NCBI GenBank assembly: GCA_030770535.1
Contig: JASVEC010000010.1
Span: 558,001-622,000, forward strand
Reading direction: 5' to 3'
DNA length: 64,000 bases
Origin: Batkoa obscura
Lineage: Eukaryota > Entomophthoromycota > Entomophthoromycetes > Entomophthorales > Batkoaceae
The position numbers and the translations under genes were made by a program. Each line of letters begins with the position of its first letter. Position 1 is the stretch's first letter. The notes under the pieces were generated by a model. It saw only the letters and a program-made list of their open reading frames with translations, was not told the origin of the DNA and searched no databases. Below, piece after piece: positions 32,861 through 44,514 of this stretch.

Positions 32861-33484
32861 TATGTCAATATTGTATAACTCACATAAATGAATGGTCTAA
32901 ATTTCGATTACGAAAAAGAAAGGTTTCTTTAAAAATACCATAAAGATTTATATGTCACTCAGATAAAAATTAAGGCCAAATTTATTCAGGAATTCAAATA
33001 GTATAATAATTAAATGTTGTAGTATGAAAAAACTAATTTCAAAGTTAATAGTAAGTAATATGCTAGCTGAACCCGTGTACGTCTTTCATAAAGTTGCATG
33101 AGTTTATTTATCTACAAATTAATTTTGTTAAATTATATAAAAGGTTAATTATTGAACATATTAAAAATCCTTAAACTGTTTACTATGATATCTATGTCTA
33201 ATCTTGAATTTTATTGCTTATATAATTACAACCTTGAATTCCCTTAATGAAATACATCTTTTTGATACTTTATAAATTTAAACCTTAACCTGTTTAATAT
33301 TGATAGTTATAGCATAAATCTTTTATATATATTCATCACTCATAAATAAAGCAATGTTGTAGATACCATGTTTAAATTTTCGTAATAACAAATAAAAAAG
33401 GATACCAACAAATAATCCAATTCGTATAAAAAATGACAGTATGATATAAATTTAATGAATCTTAGTTTAATAAAAACAATAAAT

Positions 33485-34497
33485 TTAAGCACCATAGCCT
33501 CGAATATTCTCAGCAAATGCCCATTCTGTTTCTAAAGAATAAGGTTCTGAAATGGTAACTCCTTCTTCAGTAACTTTAGATAATTGAATCTAAAGACAAT
33601 TTAATATTTAAATTTTATAAATTATCCAAATTTTACCTTGTTGATTGAACGTGCATCTCTATAATACAATACTTTCATACTCTTCTCTAATACTTGCTTA
33701 GCTTCATCCTCACTTAATTGACCATTCGAGTTTTCATAAGCTTCTCTTAAAATAGGCTGTGCTAAATAAGCACCAAAACCAGTAGCAATAGTAGGTGCTT
33801 GATGGTGGTTACCCTTTAAATCAACTGCACCTAAAAATCTATTTATTTTTTAATTCGATTTTACTCTTAAATTCATTCTAATTATTTTTACCCTTCGCCT
33901 TTAACGACACCAGCAATAACAAAATGATTCCATAATGGATTCATTTTAGTACGACGACTGTACATTAAATTGCACATATATTCAAAAATGTTTTTACTGT
34001 TTAACGAATGACCATCATCTTGAATTGCATCTTCGACACTAAATTTAGTTATTAATCCAGCCTTTTTTTGAAACTATAAAAACGCACCTAATCTTTTTTA
34101 ATATATGTTGTACAGCTTGATAATCTGAAATATCTCCGCTAGCTCCTAATAAAGTAGTTTTGTTTACTTTATGTAAACGCTGTACATCCTTATATCTTGC
34201 CAATGAACCATAAGAAGCTAAATTTTAATAAATATAGCGCCTTTTTATTTATTCATCAAATTTTTACCTAAACAATCTGCAGCTAACATAACTCCATCTT
34301 TATACTTAATACCAATAACGGAAGTACCAGTAACAATAGGTTGTCTAGTTAAAAAATAATCAATCAAGAATTCATTTAATGTTATCCTCTAGGTCTTACT
34401 GAGTATGTGTAACTGGAGCATGGCCATAACTTGTTTCTGGGTTATAACTTGGCTTAATGGAGGTAAGATAACTATCGTAACTTGGTTCACTATTCAT
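33485..34497 (-). CDS. PRE4: Proteasome subunit beta type-4 (beta-7, PRE4/PSMB4), 6 exons
   Basis: Non-catalytic beta-7 subunit of the 20S proteasome core, needed for joining of half-proteasomes. Exons on the minus strand are 34400-34497, 34268-34344, 34088-34217, 33892-34038, 33637-33838 and 33485-33589; they join in phase to 252 aa. Signatures: propeptide-like N-terminus, then THTQQPIVTGTSVIGIKYKDGVMLAADCLASYGSLARYKDVQRLHKV, matching the beta-7 family closely (yeast Pre4 has TQQPIVTGTS), and GASGDISDYQ. There is no processed catalytic Thr context, as expected for this subunit. Introns are 47-55 bp. Adjacent to, and on the same strand as, the MedA-like gene, but with separate promoters. Confidence 0.95.
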
Positions 34498-34825
34498 TGT
34501 GTAATATAAAAATAAACTTTTTACAATTAAAAAATTAGTATATTGCTGCTTTACGTCATCCAAGCTTGGTTCTATTGCATTTTTCCAAAGTTCGCAATTT
34601 TTAAGTTTCCTTTTTGAGTGGAACCATTTTTGTATTTGCTTGATTTTGTTTTAGTAAATCAAGCATTGCTTTTGAAGTATTAAAACAACATCAGGTATTA
34701 TTAATGTATGCCATCATTATACACTAAAATTAGTATACTATTTTAAATAACAAAATAGAATATAAATAAAATATTATAAAAATTCACAAAAAAGTTTATT
34801 AATTAAAGAAAAGGCAAACCAAATC

Positions 34826-37036
34826 TTATTCACCTAAAGGCCTAAGATTAACCATCAAAGTAGAAGATCTAGAAGCAGTATGTTTACCAACCACTTTTTT
34901 TAAAGCATCAGTAATGGAATTGATGGGGAAAATTTTTATCCCCTTTTCAATATTTCTGGGCTTAGGGTTAGGGAAAGCCATTATTTTGCGAAATAAAGTT
35001 TGATAATCCTTGGTATTCCTAGAAATTGTTATTGGTGTAAAAAGTTCCAAATTCCTACGAATTCGATTTTTTTCTTCTAAGGTAAAGATTACTTGTAATA
35101 AAAATTCTAATAGATTCACTAAATCCACTGATGTTACAAAATGTGACTCTTTATCGTCACTAGAAATAATAGATATTACGCTATGTTCAAAAGGAAGGAA
35201 CAAGGTGTCTTGTTCCTTATCTTTGTATTGTTTTGATTCAATCATATACTCTTCTTGAGAAATTACTTCAAAGGAGCAATATAACGTATTTTCACTATGT
35301 CTTCGATTAAATTTTATCAACCTACGCCCAAAATCAGTTTCATTTTTAGTCCTAATTCAATTTATAAATAAAAGCTTATAATAATTTCTAATAATTTCAA
35401 CTTACCAACTTTCAACAAATTGTTTAACATCAGACTCAAAGATCAACTCAGCCCGATTTAATACACCATGAAATGAAGCAGTATTAAAAGTGATTTTCTT
35501 ATCATCATTGGGACTTGTTAGATCATTCATCTTTTTACTAAATATTTTCTTATTCAATTTCAACTCAAGCTTTTGTTCTCCTTTTTTCCTTTTATTAGGT
35601 GGCTCTGAAGAATCTTCCTTTACATTCAACTTTGGCTTCAGTTTACTTCCATTGCCCATAGGAACTAATTTCTTTTCCCTAGGTTTATTGCTTTCGCTAG
35701 GTGGAGATAAAGTACTAGGAGTTGAATTTGGCTCTGAGGTAGTACTTAATTGATTTTCACATGAATTAGTTTCCACTAACCCAGGAGATCTTTTAGCTTG
35801 ATTACTTTTATAATGTGTCTTTGCTAATGTCATATTCATTCCACTAATTTGGTTAACACCGTCTTCTGGAGATCTGCTATTATTAATCTCTTTGCTCTTA
35901 CTTTTTCTCCTTTTTATTTCTTTTACATTACTAAATTTATTAATTGTTTTTTCCTGTGGTGTTGTCCTCATTTCATTTACTCCATTCATTAATGTCGGTT
36001 CTGCATATTTGGCATGCATTTTTTGTTCACTCTGTACTAAATCAAATACATTGTTATCAAACAACCTATCTTTATAATAAAGCAACATACTATCATTATT
36101 AACTAGATTTAATCCTCCTATAGTAGTACCAATATTATTAGCATGGATATTTGAATTATTTATAGTAGTAAATAAAGTAGGATCAAATCCACTATTACTA
36201 AACGCTGGGCTTAAGAAGGGGTCATAAAGGGATTGGCTTGCTAACATTTCTTTTTCGCTTTGACTTGGATAATAGTTAGTAGATTCTAAACTACTCCTTA
36301 AATGGTTCATATATGTTCCCATTCGTAGTCTAGGCTGGGGTGGATTAGCAGAGTGCAAATCATATGTCATTGGAAGAATTTGACTATAATTGTTATAGCC
36401 AAATAATGGTTGGTATGTTTGGTATAAATCATTTCTTGGTTGATGATCTACTTTATAATCATAGCTCGTAGTATTTATAATTAAATTTTCATGAGCTATA
36501 TTTACAGTGTCATTATTAGTACTCATCGTTAGATTATCATTTGTGAAATTATTAGCTACATCAAAAAATTTCTCATTACTATTCATCATGCTTATACTAT
36601 CAGTAGTAACTCCGGTGCTAATATTAACGCTAGATTGATTGGTTACTATACAAGCATCTACATTGTTGGTATTAGTCGGTATACTTGGGTTAATACTAGT
36701 GGTATAAACGAAATCCCCAAAGCACCAGTTTCGAATTGGAATTTCCATATTTCCTTCAAAAGTTACCGAAACTACGTAAAGAGGAGCTTTATTATCAAAC
36801 CAACCAATTTCTTCCATCTTTGGTAAAATGGCACTCAACTGTATATAACCTCTCGCCGATAACCATTGTACAGTATCTAATAACTTCATTCCAATAGCTA
36901 ATTTTAAATTTAAATTCATTAATTCTGGACATTTTTCTAATTGTGCTGTTATCCTTTCCCCTGGTTCACCAAGACGAGGAAAATATTCAAAAACTCTTAC
37001 GGGTAAAGTTTGAAATCCAAAAGAGTGCATCAACAT
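34826..37036 (-). CDS. MedA/Acr1-like developmental regulator (DUF7082-type), 2 exons
   Basis: Putative nuclear regulator of 718 aa, exons 35406-37036 and 34826-35351, intron 54 bp. The join restores the block beginning SWTKNETDFGRRLIKFNRRH that opens the C-terminal domain; without it the frame stops. This domain (about 540-718) carries CSFEVISQEEY, VTSVDLVNLLEFL, EEKNRIRRNLE and FPNPKPRNIEKGIKIF, which I recognise from the Aspergillus MedA, Magnaporthe Acr1 and Fusarium Ren1 family, regulators of conidium development. The N-terminal domain (about 10-115: FEYFPRLGEPGERITAQL through NLNLKLAIG) also fits. The middle is low complexity, rich in Asn, Ser and Lys, with basic patches suitable for nuclear import. 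The biochemical activity of the family is unknown. Confidence 0.75.
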
Positions 37037-39542
37037 TTTGAGTTTATTTTGATGAAGATGCTAAAAAAAAGTAGAACAAAGGCATGAGCAATGTTATTAT
37101 TGAAATATGATATATGACTACCTTCAATTAACTTGTAATTTTTAAATGATATTTAATAATGAAAAAGAACTTATTGGTTTATAATCTGTAATTTAAATAA
37201 AAAATCTTCACTCATATTTATAAATTTATTCTTAAAGAATAGTTAAATGGATTAAATTTGGTTTTTAAGCAGGTAAATTTGAAATTTGGCTTGGTTTCTC
37301 GCAATGAACCATAAAATTGAGTTGCAATCAAAGCTTTATCGAACATTAACTAAGAGAACAAAGTAACTCCTTTTAATAACACAACCTATAGCTTAAAATC
37401 AAAATTAGTATCAGCATAATAATAACTAAAGAGCGTTAAATAATACATATTTGCTCCATAAAGCGATGGACAAATTAATAGTATATGGTTACTTCACCAT
37501 AAATAATGGAAGCTTAAGGGTGACCCATTAAAAGTTCCATATAAGTAAGAAGCCAATCTAATTATAGTAAAATTCTAAAAATAACCCTGAAATTTTAAGG
37601 ATTAATTCAAGTGTTTTCTTTCTACCACTTCTTTTTTATTGGCTTATTATGCTTGTACTCATCGTTACTCCAATTAAACCGTGGGAAAGTTGTAAGCAAG
37701 TGTAAGCATCCCTTATTGTTAACTTTCGAATAATAAAATCAATTTCTTGGTTTTCAATTTAATAGGTTAAATAGCGCCAGTTATAAACTTATGTTTCAGT
37801 TTTTAGTTTACTTTAAATTATATTTATTTTACTTTTAAATAAAAATCAATTAATTATAATGTTAATAGCTTAAATTATACGTTTAAGAAGTAAATGTCAT
37901 ATATTAGATATATTTAGATGGTTAAAATTTAACCGCTTCATTTCAATAGTCCTCGAAGAATAATAATAAGTTATTATAAATAGACGAAGTTATTAAGTAT
38001 ACTATAAAGTTTATAAAAAATAATATAAAGGCTATAACATAACACATAAAGTTAAAACTTATCCAATAAATTGAACGTGAAAGGGGCCATAATTTCGAAC
38101 TCAAGTAGCAACATCTCAATTTTTTAAAACTTGGCCAATTATGTATTGCTAGGTTGAGATTTTGGTGTTCGGTTATTAAATGTAAAAATTTTATTTTTAA
38201 GCTAGAACATTATTTTTAGTTAAAATTATTGGCTAAACAAAAAAGTATTTTGCAATATTTAAAAGTAAAGTTTAATTTAACTTTTTAGGGTTTACAGCTA
38301 TTGATGATATACATAAGTTGAATCTATTAGTAATTAATACTATTAATCGATTTTTCTCTCTAATTTATTATTTGTAATAATGAGCTATTAATAGTGTTCT
38401 TTAGCATATAATAAGTAACTAAATCGCTATACTATTAGCTAAGTTTCATGGAAGAATTAGCATACTGAAGTTATAAATTTATTAGGAGCACTCTTCACAA
38501 CATAAATATATATCTAGTGAAATATAATGATGTCAAATGCTATTGAGCTATTGCGATAATACTCATGAAACTTTAAATGGTTTAAAAACAAAGTTTTTTA
38601 TATTCGTTATTTTTAATATACTCAAGCTGTTCTATTAAATTAACTCACTAAATTTTGTTTTTTCGAAAAAAGCTATCAAACCTGTATACTCTTATATTAA
38701 AAGCACCTGCTTTACTATTATTATGTTAAATAATCGTATTTCTTTGTGTAATTATTTTTAAATTTCAAACATTTTGAAATATTACCTAATATGGTAATAA
38801 ATCCAGTTAAATGCAATTCATCTTTTTATGACAATGATAAAGTAAAGACCATAAGTACAGCTTTTGATTAGTTATTTAATAAATATAATAGCTTTTTATT
38901 TTATTTTAAGTGATATTAAACATAATCAATCATCACATACATACACGCTGTTTATACTTTTTACAAATTTTTCAAAATACATTTCAACTCATTTGATATT
39001 TTTAAGTTTGGTCATAATACCCGGGTTAAAAGCTACATGTAATTCAAATTCAGAATAAAATTTGTTCATGAAGAAAATCACATTAGTTCCGTATTTAATA
39101 CCCGATTATCTGAATAAACATGTACCTAGTTTTCTAAAATTTTCCGCTCTTCCTATCCACCCTTAACCCTTTGCTTTGATTATAATTTATAGGCAACTTG
39201 TTCCTATTATTTTGGCTTTTCATCCAAAATTTAAAAATGCTTCATCTCTTCTTCCCCATAACCATATGAGGTTAAACATATAAAGACCTAAATACAAGTC
39301 GCCCTAGTAAAATATGACTTTTGAGTTCAGCTTACAAGAATTTAGAGATCTTATAAGGATCTATCAACTTTATTTGATATCTCCCCTACCTTTATGATGT
39401 CTTACTTTAGCTCTTTCCTTCTTCACAACTAAAAGCACCTAAGATTCGCTTATTGATTTTTTAAGACTGTATTAAAAGAGAACAATACTGAATATAAAAT
39501 AATTGACCATATTTCAAATCAAAAGTTTATAATTGCTGTAAA
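37037..39542. other. Gene-free AT-rich stretch
   Basis: About 2.5 kb without a supported gene. 39080-39460 is richer in C and looks like decayed coding sequence, but no family could be named. The frame at 38864-39058 is A/T-driven and not called. Confidence 0.5.
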
Positions 39543-39644
39543 ATGGAAATGTATTTTTGTATTTAAGAATTTTGCTAACAATTTTTTCACTCAAATGATA
39601 CTTAAAAGATGGAAAAAATAGTGAAGCCAAAAAAACATCCCTAA
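39543..39644 (+). repeat. MITE copy, forward (cluster member)
   Basis: First member of the 39.5-42.0 kb cluster. Reads TGGAAATGTATTTTTGTATT and ends AACATCCCT, flanked by AA. Confidence 0.88.
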
Positions 39645-39743
39645 GTAGTCTTCTTTGATTTTAATTGATCTAATAATTATTATACATAAAACTTACACTT
39701 TTTTGATATATAAAAATCAACAACTTTGAGTTGTTAAACATAA

Positions 39744-39846
39744 TTAGGGGATGTATTTTTTTGTTTAAGAATTTTACCAACATCTTTCCACTCAAATAGC
39801 GCTTAAGAAATGGAAAAATAATGAAGCCAAAAAAAACATCCCCATT
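39744..39846 (+). repeat. MITE copy, forward (cluster member)
   Basis: One of the copies closest to consensus: AGGGGATGTATTTTTTTG, a CACTCAAATAGCGCTTAAG centre and ACATCCCCA. Confidence 0.92.
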
Positions 39847-39908
39847 ATTTATGAATGGATACACTTCTTATATTTATTTTCTATAGTTGTAACTATAACA
39901 AAAGTAAT

Positions 39909-40012
39909 ATATGGGGATATCTCTTTTTAAGAAACTTACTAATGTATTTTCCGCTTAATAGCACTTAGAAAATGGAAAAAGTGATAAAACCAAAAAAAAA
40001 TATCACCATATG
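39909..40012 (+). repeat. MITE copy, forward (cluster member)
   Basis: TATGGGGATATC to ATATCACCATAT, flanked by TA. The centre is CCGCTTAATAGCACTTAG. Confidence 0.88.
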
Positions 40013-40058
40013 GGAGTGTTTTTTTTGACTTCATTATTTAAGGGATCTTTTAAATAGT
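40010..40058 (-). repeat. Truncated MITE copy, reverse (cluster member)
   Basis: Only the left 30-35 bp (GGGAGTGTTTTTTTTGACTT, then CATTATTTAA) is recognisable before the next copy begins. Confidence 0.6.
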
Positions 40059-40165
40059 ATATGGGGATGTTTTTTTTGATTTCATTACTTTTCCGTTTTT
40101 TAAGCGCTACTTGAGTGGAAAGATTGTTAGTAAAATTATTAAACAAAAAAATACATCCCCATATG
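40058..40165 (-). repeat. MITE copy, reverse (reference copy)
   Basis: Best-preserved copy in the window: TATGGGGATG to CATCCCCATA with TA flanks, and the central palindromic AAGCGCT. The length of about 105 bp and the lack of any frame define the family as a MITE. Confidence 0.95.
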
Positions 40166-40232
40166 GAGATGCATTTTCTTATTTCGCTACCAATTTTTCT
40201 ACTCAAATAGCACTCAAACCGAAAAAGTAATG
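40159..40232 (+). repeat. Truncated MITE copy, forward (cluster member)
   Basis: Starts at TATGGAGATGCATTTTC, sharing its first bases with the end of the previous copy, and runs to GAAAAAGTAATGAAAC, where the right terminus is lost. Confidence 0.7.
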
Positions 40233-40454
40233 AAACTGTGAAATCTGGTACTCAGTGATTTGAGTCAAGGACAGCTATTGCTTGGTTGACTACTCTATAA
40301 GTTAAAAAGCCTTAGTTTATATGACTAAGATAGACTTGGATTATGAAGAATGGCACGTAGTAGGCTACGGACTATGTAAGACAAATAGAATAGACAATAC
40401 TAATGTAAAATCTACGTAAAATACTATTAAGTAAAGTTAGTGGCTTTATTAAAT

Positions 40455-40665
40455 GGGGGTGTTTTTTTTGGCTTCATTAGAGGATGTATTTTTGTATTTA
40501 AGAATTTTACTAACAATTTTTTCATTCAAATAGCGCTTAAAAGATGGAAAAAATAGTGAAGCTAAAAAAACATCCCCGTTACTTTACCATCTTTTAAACA
40601 CTATTTGAATGAAAAAATTATTAGCGAAATTCTTAAACACAAAAATACATCTCCAAATGTTCGAG
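40455..40665 (-). repeat. MITE copy, reverse, split by a nested MITE
   Basis: The outer copy runs GGGGGTGTTTTTTTTGGCTT to CATTA at about 40486, is interrupted by another copy, and resumes at CTTTACCATCTTTTAAACAC, ending ACATCTCCA. The interruption gives the target duplication directly. Confidence 0.88.
40485..40583 (+). repeat. Nested MITE copy, forward
   Basis: Inserted into the outer copy. It reads AGAGGATGTATTTTTGTATT to ACATCCCCG, and the host sequence repeats TT (or TTA, depending on which base ends the element) on its two sides. Confidence 0.85.
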
Positions 40666-40759
40666 ATATTAGGGAATAATTCAGTTAAAAAGCCTCGAGC
40701 TATTATGTTTTAGAACCTCTTTTATATTCCGACAAGTATATATATCAAAACAAGAGGAT

Positions 40760-40903
40760 AACGTTCTTTGAGACAAGATATAAGTCCTTATATCAAATCA
40801 AAATAAGAGGATTGGGATTGATTGTCTCTGAAACCAAAAACACAATAACTTAAGTGATTGTTATGTTATAATTAATCATGGGGCTGACAAAGCGATATTT
40901 CAC
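40760..40903 (-). repeat. Dispersed repeat, copy B
   Basis: Reverse-strand partner of 6667-6800, ending sharply at GCGATATTTCAC (40903). Shared phrases, read in the copy A orientation, include GTGAAATATCGCTTTGTCAG, TTAATTATA, AACCAATCCCA-like and TTTGATTTG blocks. Confidence 0.6.
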
Positions 40904-41031
40904 AAAACCAAAAAAAAGCTAATCACAATAACAACTGGCTTATTTTTAAATGGTTTATTAAATAAATCATTTTTTAAAAGTATACTTTTTGAAGAATAAT
41001 ATTCGTCTACTATTTAAACATTTTAATTAAA

Positions 41032-41131
41032 TAAAAATGTTTTTTTTGTTTAATAAATTATTAACATTTTTTGTTCCTCAATGATGCTTGAATAAACAAA
41101 ATAATGAGACTTAAAAAAACATCCTCAAATA
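41032..41131 (+). repeat. Diverged MITE copy, forward (cluster member)
   Basis: ATGTTTTTTTTGTTTAATAA, then a CTCAATGATGCTTGAAT centre, ending ACATCCTCA. More decayed than its neighbours. Confidence 0.7.
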
Positions 41132-41173
41132 ATATTTAAAGATATTTGTCTTTTATAAAAAAAATATAGGGAC

Positions 41174-41281
41174 ATGTGAGAATGTATTTTTGTGTTTAAG
41201 AATTTCACTAACAATTTTTCCACTCAAATGATGCTTAAAAGATGAAAAAAACAATGAAGCAAAAAAAAAACACCCCTATAT
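41174..41281 (+). repeat. MITE copy, forward (cluster member)
   Basis: TGAGAATGTATTTTTGTGTT to ACACCCCTATA, with the CACTCAAATGATGCTTAAAA centre. Confidence 0.85.
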
Positions 41282-41417
41282 CGTTTTTATTTTTTTATAA
41301 TTTATAGTTTTCGCCTAATAATATTTTTTCACAAATCATATTAAAAACAAGTATTTAAGAATTAATATAACTGTTAAACAAATTCAACTTTAAAAATATA
41401 AACTATTGTTTAATTAA

Positions 41418-41521
41418 ATATGGGAATGTTTTTTTTGGCTTCATCACTTTTTCCATTTTTAAGCGCCATTTGAACGGAAAGATTAATAGTAAAATTAAAT
41501 GAAAAGATACATCTGCATATT
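41418..41521 (-). repeat. MITE copy, reverse (cluster member)
   Basis: TATGGGAATGTTTTTTTTGG to ACATCTGCATA, centre TTTTAAGCGCCATTTGAAC. Confidence 0.88.
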
Positions 41522-41917
41522 AAAAGCTAATTTAATTAAATTATTTGAAGTATTTAAAATAACTATTAATAAAAAGCAAGCTGATAATTAACTCTTTATT
41601 AGTTTTATTATCTATATACATAACAATAAAAAATAAGGATACCTAAATGATCAAATCAGTATTAGAAATATTATAGTTTAATTTAATAATTATTTTATTA
41701 GATATAAAGTTATTATAACAATGCTAGTATTGCTATTAGTTTTCAAATCAAATTTAATAATTTAAAATTAAAATAAAGTTTATTCAAGTATATTGATAAT
41801 AAATTATTGAGACACAACAATATCAATTAGGATTCACATACTTTTTATTAACATCAAAATAAAATAAATACATTTAACTAAAAAACTGAAATCTAATAAC
41901 AAAATAAAGAACCACTT

Positions 41918-42018
41918 ATTGGGATGTTTTTTGGTTTCATGAGTTTTTCCATTTTTTAAGCGCTATTTGAGTAGAAAGATTATTAGTAAAGTTGTTAAGC
42001 AAAAGAATACATTCCCAT
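41918..42018 (-). repeat. MITE copy, reverse (last cluster member)
   Basis: TTGGGATGTTTTTTGGTTTC to ACATTCCCATG, with the TTAAGCGCTATTTGAGT centre. Confidence 0.88.
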
Positions 42019-42943
42019 GTCATAATAATTTAAAAGTAACATTTACATTGTTCCACAATAGAAATTTAACTACAAAGATAAGTCACAGCTACAGAGATAA
42101 ATAAATAGTGAACAATGAATAATGTATAATATATAATATACAACAATAAAAATTAATTTAATAACCTATTTGAACAATCATATTAATTACAAAACAATTA
42201 AAGCGTAAATAGAAACAAAAATTAAATGATCTAAAGTAGCACTCATGTTATTTTATAATAAAAATATAATCACAAACATAAGTCCCAGTTACAAAGATAA
42301 TCAACAATCAATTATTTAACATTAATTGACCTAAACAAACATATTAAATATCACATATAAAACCTAATTAATTAACACCATAAAATTCCCACGATTTGAA
42401 GTATTAAACCTACTGAAACTATCAAAGATAATTAAGCAGTTTAACTGAAAGTACTCTAATTTAATAACCATTGTTATAAAATATTTAAACTAATATATAC
42501 AATAATACGATTACTAGTATCAATTTAAGCCCAAGCAAAGGCTACACGTGGGGATCGAACATCAAACTTGGAAATAAAGTTAGCACGTGGGCTAAGCTTT
42601 TGGATATTAATTGAAATTTTAACCAGAGAAAGAAAAGAGCCAATAAATAACAAAGAAAAAATTATTGAACTTAAAAAGAGAATAAAGAATACTAAAGAAA
42701 TTCAAAGCAAAACTTTTATGTCCCATGGAATTTTAATTCGGATTGCTTAGTGGAGTAGTTTAACAATTATTTGATTACTTTGTTCCCCTCAAGTTAAAAT
42801 GGGATTATTAAAAGCCATATTATGAAATAATTCCCTCATCTTTTTATCATCATTTTAGATTTTAGACATTTTAGACTCATATATAAATACCCAGTAAAAT
42901 AGTAATTTAATTATATTAATTCCATACTCTTCTTTTATAAAAG
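42019..42943. other. Intergenic upstream of PPN1-like gene
   Basis: AT-rich, no supported gene. A GTTCGATCCCCAC-like string on the minus strand near 42545-42560 resembles a tRNA T arm, but the rest of a tRNA is absent. Confidence 0.45.
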
Positions 42944-44390
42944 ATGCCATCCATATTCAATTTACCAATTCATTATTTATTTTTATTTATATTAATTATC
43001 AATTTAATTCTAATATGTAATTTATCACTATTAAGTAGTAGTAATATTAATACTAATATTGAAGATTCTTCTTTAAAATCGGAGAACATCAATAATAACT
43101 TTGGGAACTTTTTACATATCACTGGCAAGTATAAAATAGCAATACATTATTTAATAATAACTATGTTAACTTTATGTTTTAGATATTCATGAAGATATGA
43201 ATTATATAAAAGGAGCGACAGTAGATAGTTATTGTCATCGAAAAGGAAAACCAAATGATAAAAAAGGTGGTAAATATGGAGCATTAGGAAGTAAATGTGA
43301 TAGTCCACATACTTTAGTTAAAGAGAGTTTTGATTTTATGAAAAAAGAATTTGAAAATCAAATAGATTTTATTATTGATACAGGAGATAGTATAAGGCAT
43401 AATAGAGATAAATCTTTATTAAGAGATGATTCAGAGATATTAAGTTCACATAAGAGAACAGTAGAATATTACAAGAATGCATTTGATTTAAATAAGATGA
43501 CAGTAATACCTAATTTGGGAAATAACGATATTTTTATTCATAATGAATTCAATACTAATTCAAGTATATTAAAAGAATTAGCTAAGATTTGGTTACCTTA
43601 CAGATTAAATTTAGAAAATAATCCAACCTTTTTAAAAGGAGGGTATTTTAAAATGGATTTATCAGAGAGTATTAAAGTATTATCATTAAATACATTAATT
43701 TGGTATAAAAGGAATTCAATATTGAAAGATTGTAATGAAGATAGTATTGGCTATGAACAATTAATCTGGTTAAAACAAGAACTAAATGAAGCAATGAATC
43801 AAAACTATAAAGTTTATATAACTGGACATGTACCTCCACATAAACCGAATGGTAAAGCATTATATAAAAAACAATGTTATAAAAAATATATCAATTTAAT
43901 TGGAAGATATTCATTAGTAATTAATGGGTATTTTCATGGTCATACTAATTCTGATTATATTTCTATATTAGTTAAATATAAAAATAAAGACAAGAAAAAA
44001 TTTCGATATGCTAAAGAAAATAATTGGAATTTTAAATTGATTACATTAACTCAAGATAAACCTTCCTTTACTTTATCACCAGCTGAAATTGTAACTGTAA
44101 TGACCAATGGACCTTCTATATTACCTATTAATAATCCAGCTGTTAGATTATATACTTATGATCGTAATCGAAAAGGTATATTAATTAAGTATATTCAATA
44201 TTATGTCAATCTTACTCAATCGAATTTGGATCAAAAGTTACAATTTAGTATTGAATATGACACTAAATTAACTTATAAAATGCAAGATTTATCTATTACT
44301 TCTTGGAAATTATTTTTAATTCAATTACTTAAATCAAAATCAAATTTCTATTCTATTTATTCGAAATTTATTAAAGTATCAACTAAATGA
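42944..44390 (+). CDS. PPN1: Endopolyphosphatase, PPN1-like (2 exons, GC-AG intron)
   Basis: Vacuolar type II membrane metallophosphatase that cuts long polyphosphate chains internally. Exons 42944-43124 and 43183-44390 give 462 aa. The 58 bp intron begins GCAAGT and ends TTTTAG; the GC donor is needed to restore FLHITDIHEDMNYIKG. A hydrophobic N-terminal anchor (about 12-32) is followed by calcineurin-like metal motifs: DIHED, DTGDSIRH, GNND, GHVPPHKP and GHTN. The block GATVDSYCHRKGK...YGALGSKCDSP is characteristic of PPN1 compared with acid sphingomyelinases. The protein is shorter than yeast Ppn1 (674 aa), mainly at the C-terminus. PPX1, another polyphosphatase, lies at the far end of the window. 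Confidence 0.88.
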
Positions 44391-44514
44391 ATCACATAAG
44401 TTGAAGTTAAGCTAAGTCAAGTATGACTATTATTAAATAAAGATGCATAATAAAATAAATAAACTTTCTAATTTATATCATTTATAATTTTATTTATTCT
44501 AGCTACCTGGAACT

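Larger units (their letters stand above)
29779..33484. other. Gene-free stretch with MITEs and a decayed gene
   Basis: Contains MITE copies at 30058-30161, 32588-32690 and 32803-32860 and a decayed secreted-protein gene at 31680-32118. The rest is AT-rich and featureless. Confidence 0.5.

Noticed and set aside
39080-39460. C-richer patch that looks like decayed coding sequence
   Set aside because: No frame or motif allowed a family to be named; only composition is unusual.
39543-42018. Regularly repeated units resembling a CRISPR-like array
   Set aside because: Units have inverted termini, occur in both orientations and nest inside each other; they are MITEs, and the genome is eukaryotic.
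42535-42570. tRNA-like T arm (GTTCGATCCCCAC on the minus strand)
   Set aside because: No matching acceptor, D or anticodon arm could be found around it.
42568-42750. 60-codon basic frame before the PPN1-like gene
   Set aside because: Charged low-complexity sequence with no conserved feature and no clear promoter.
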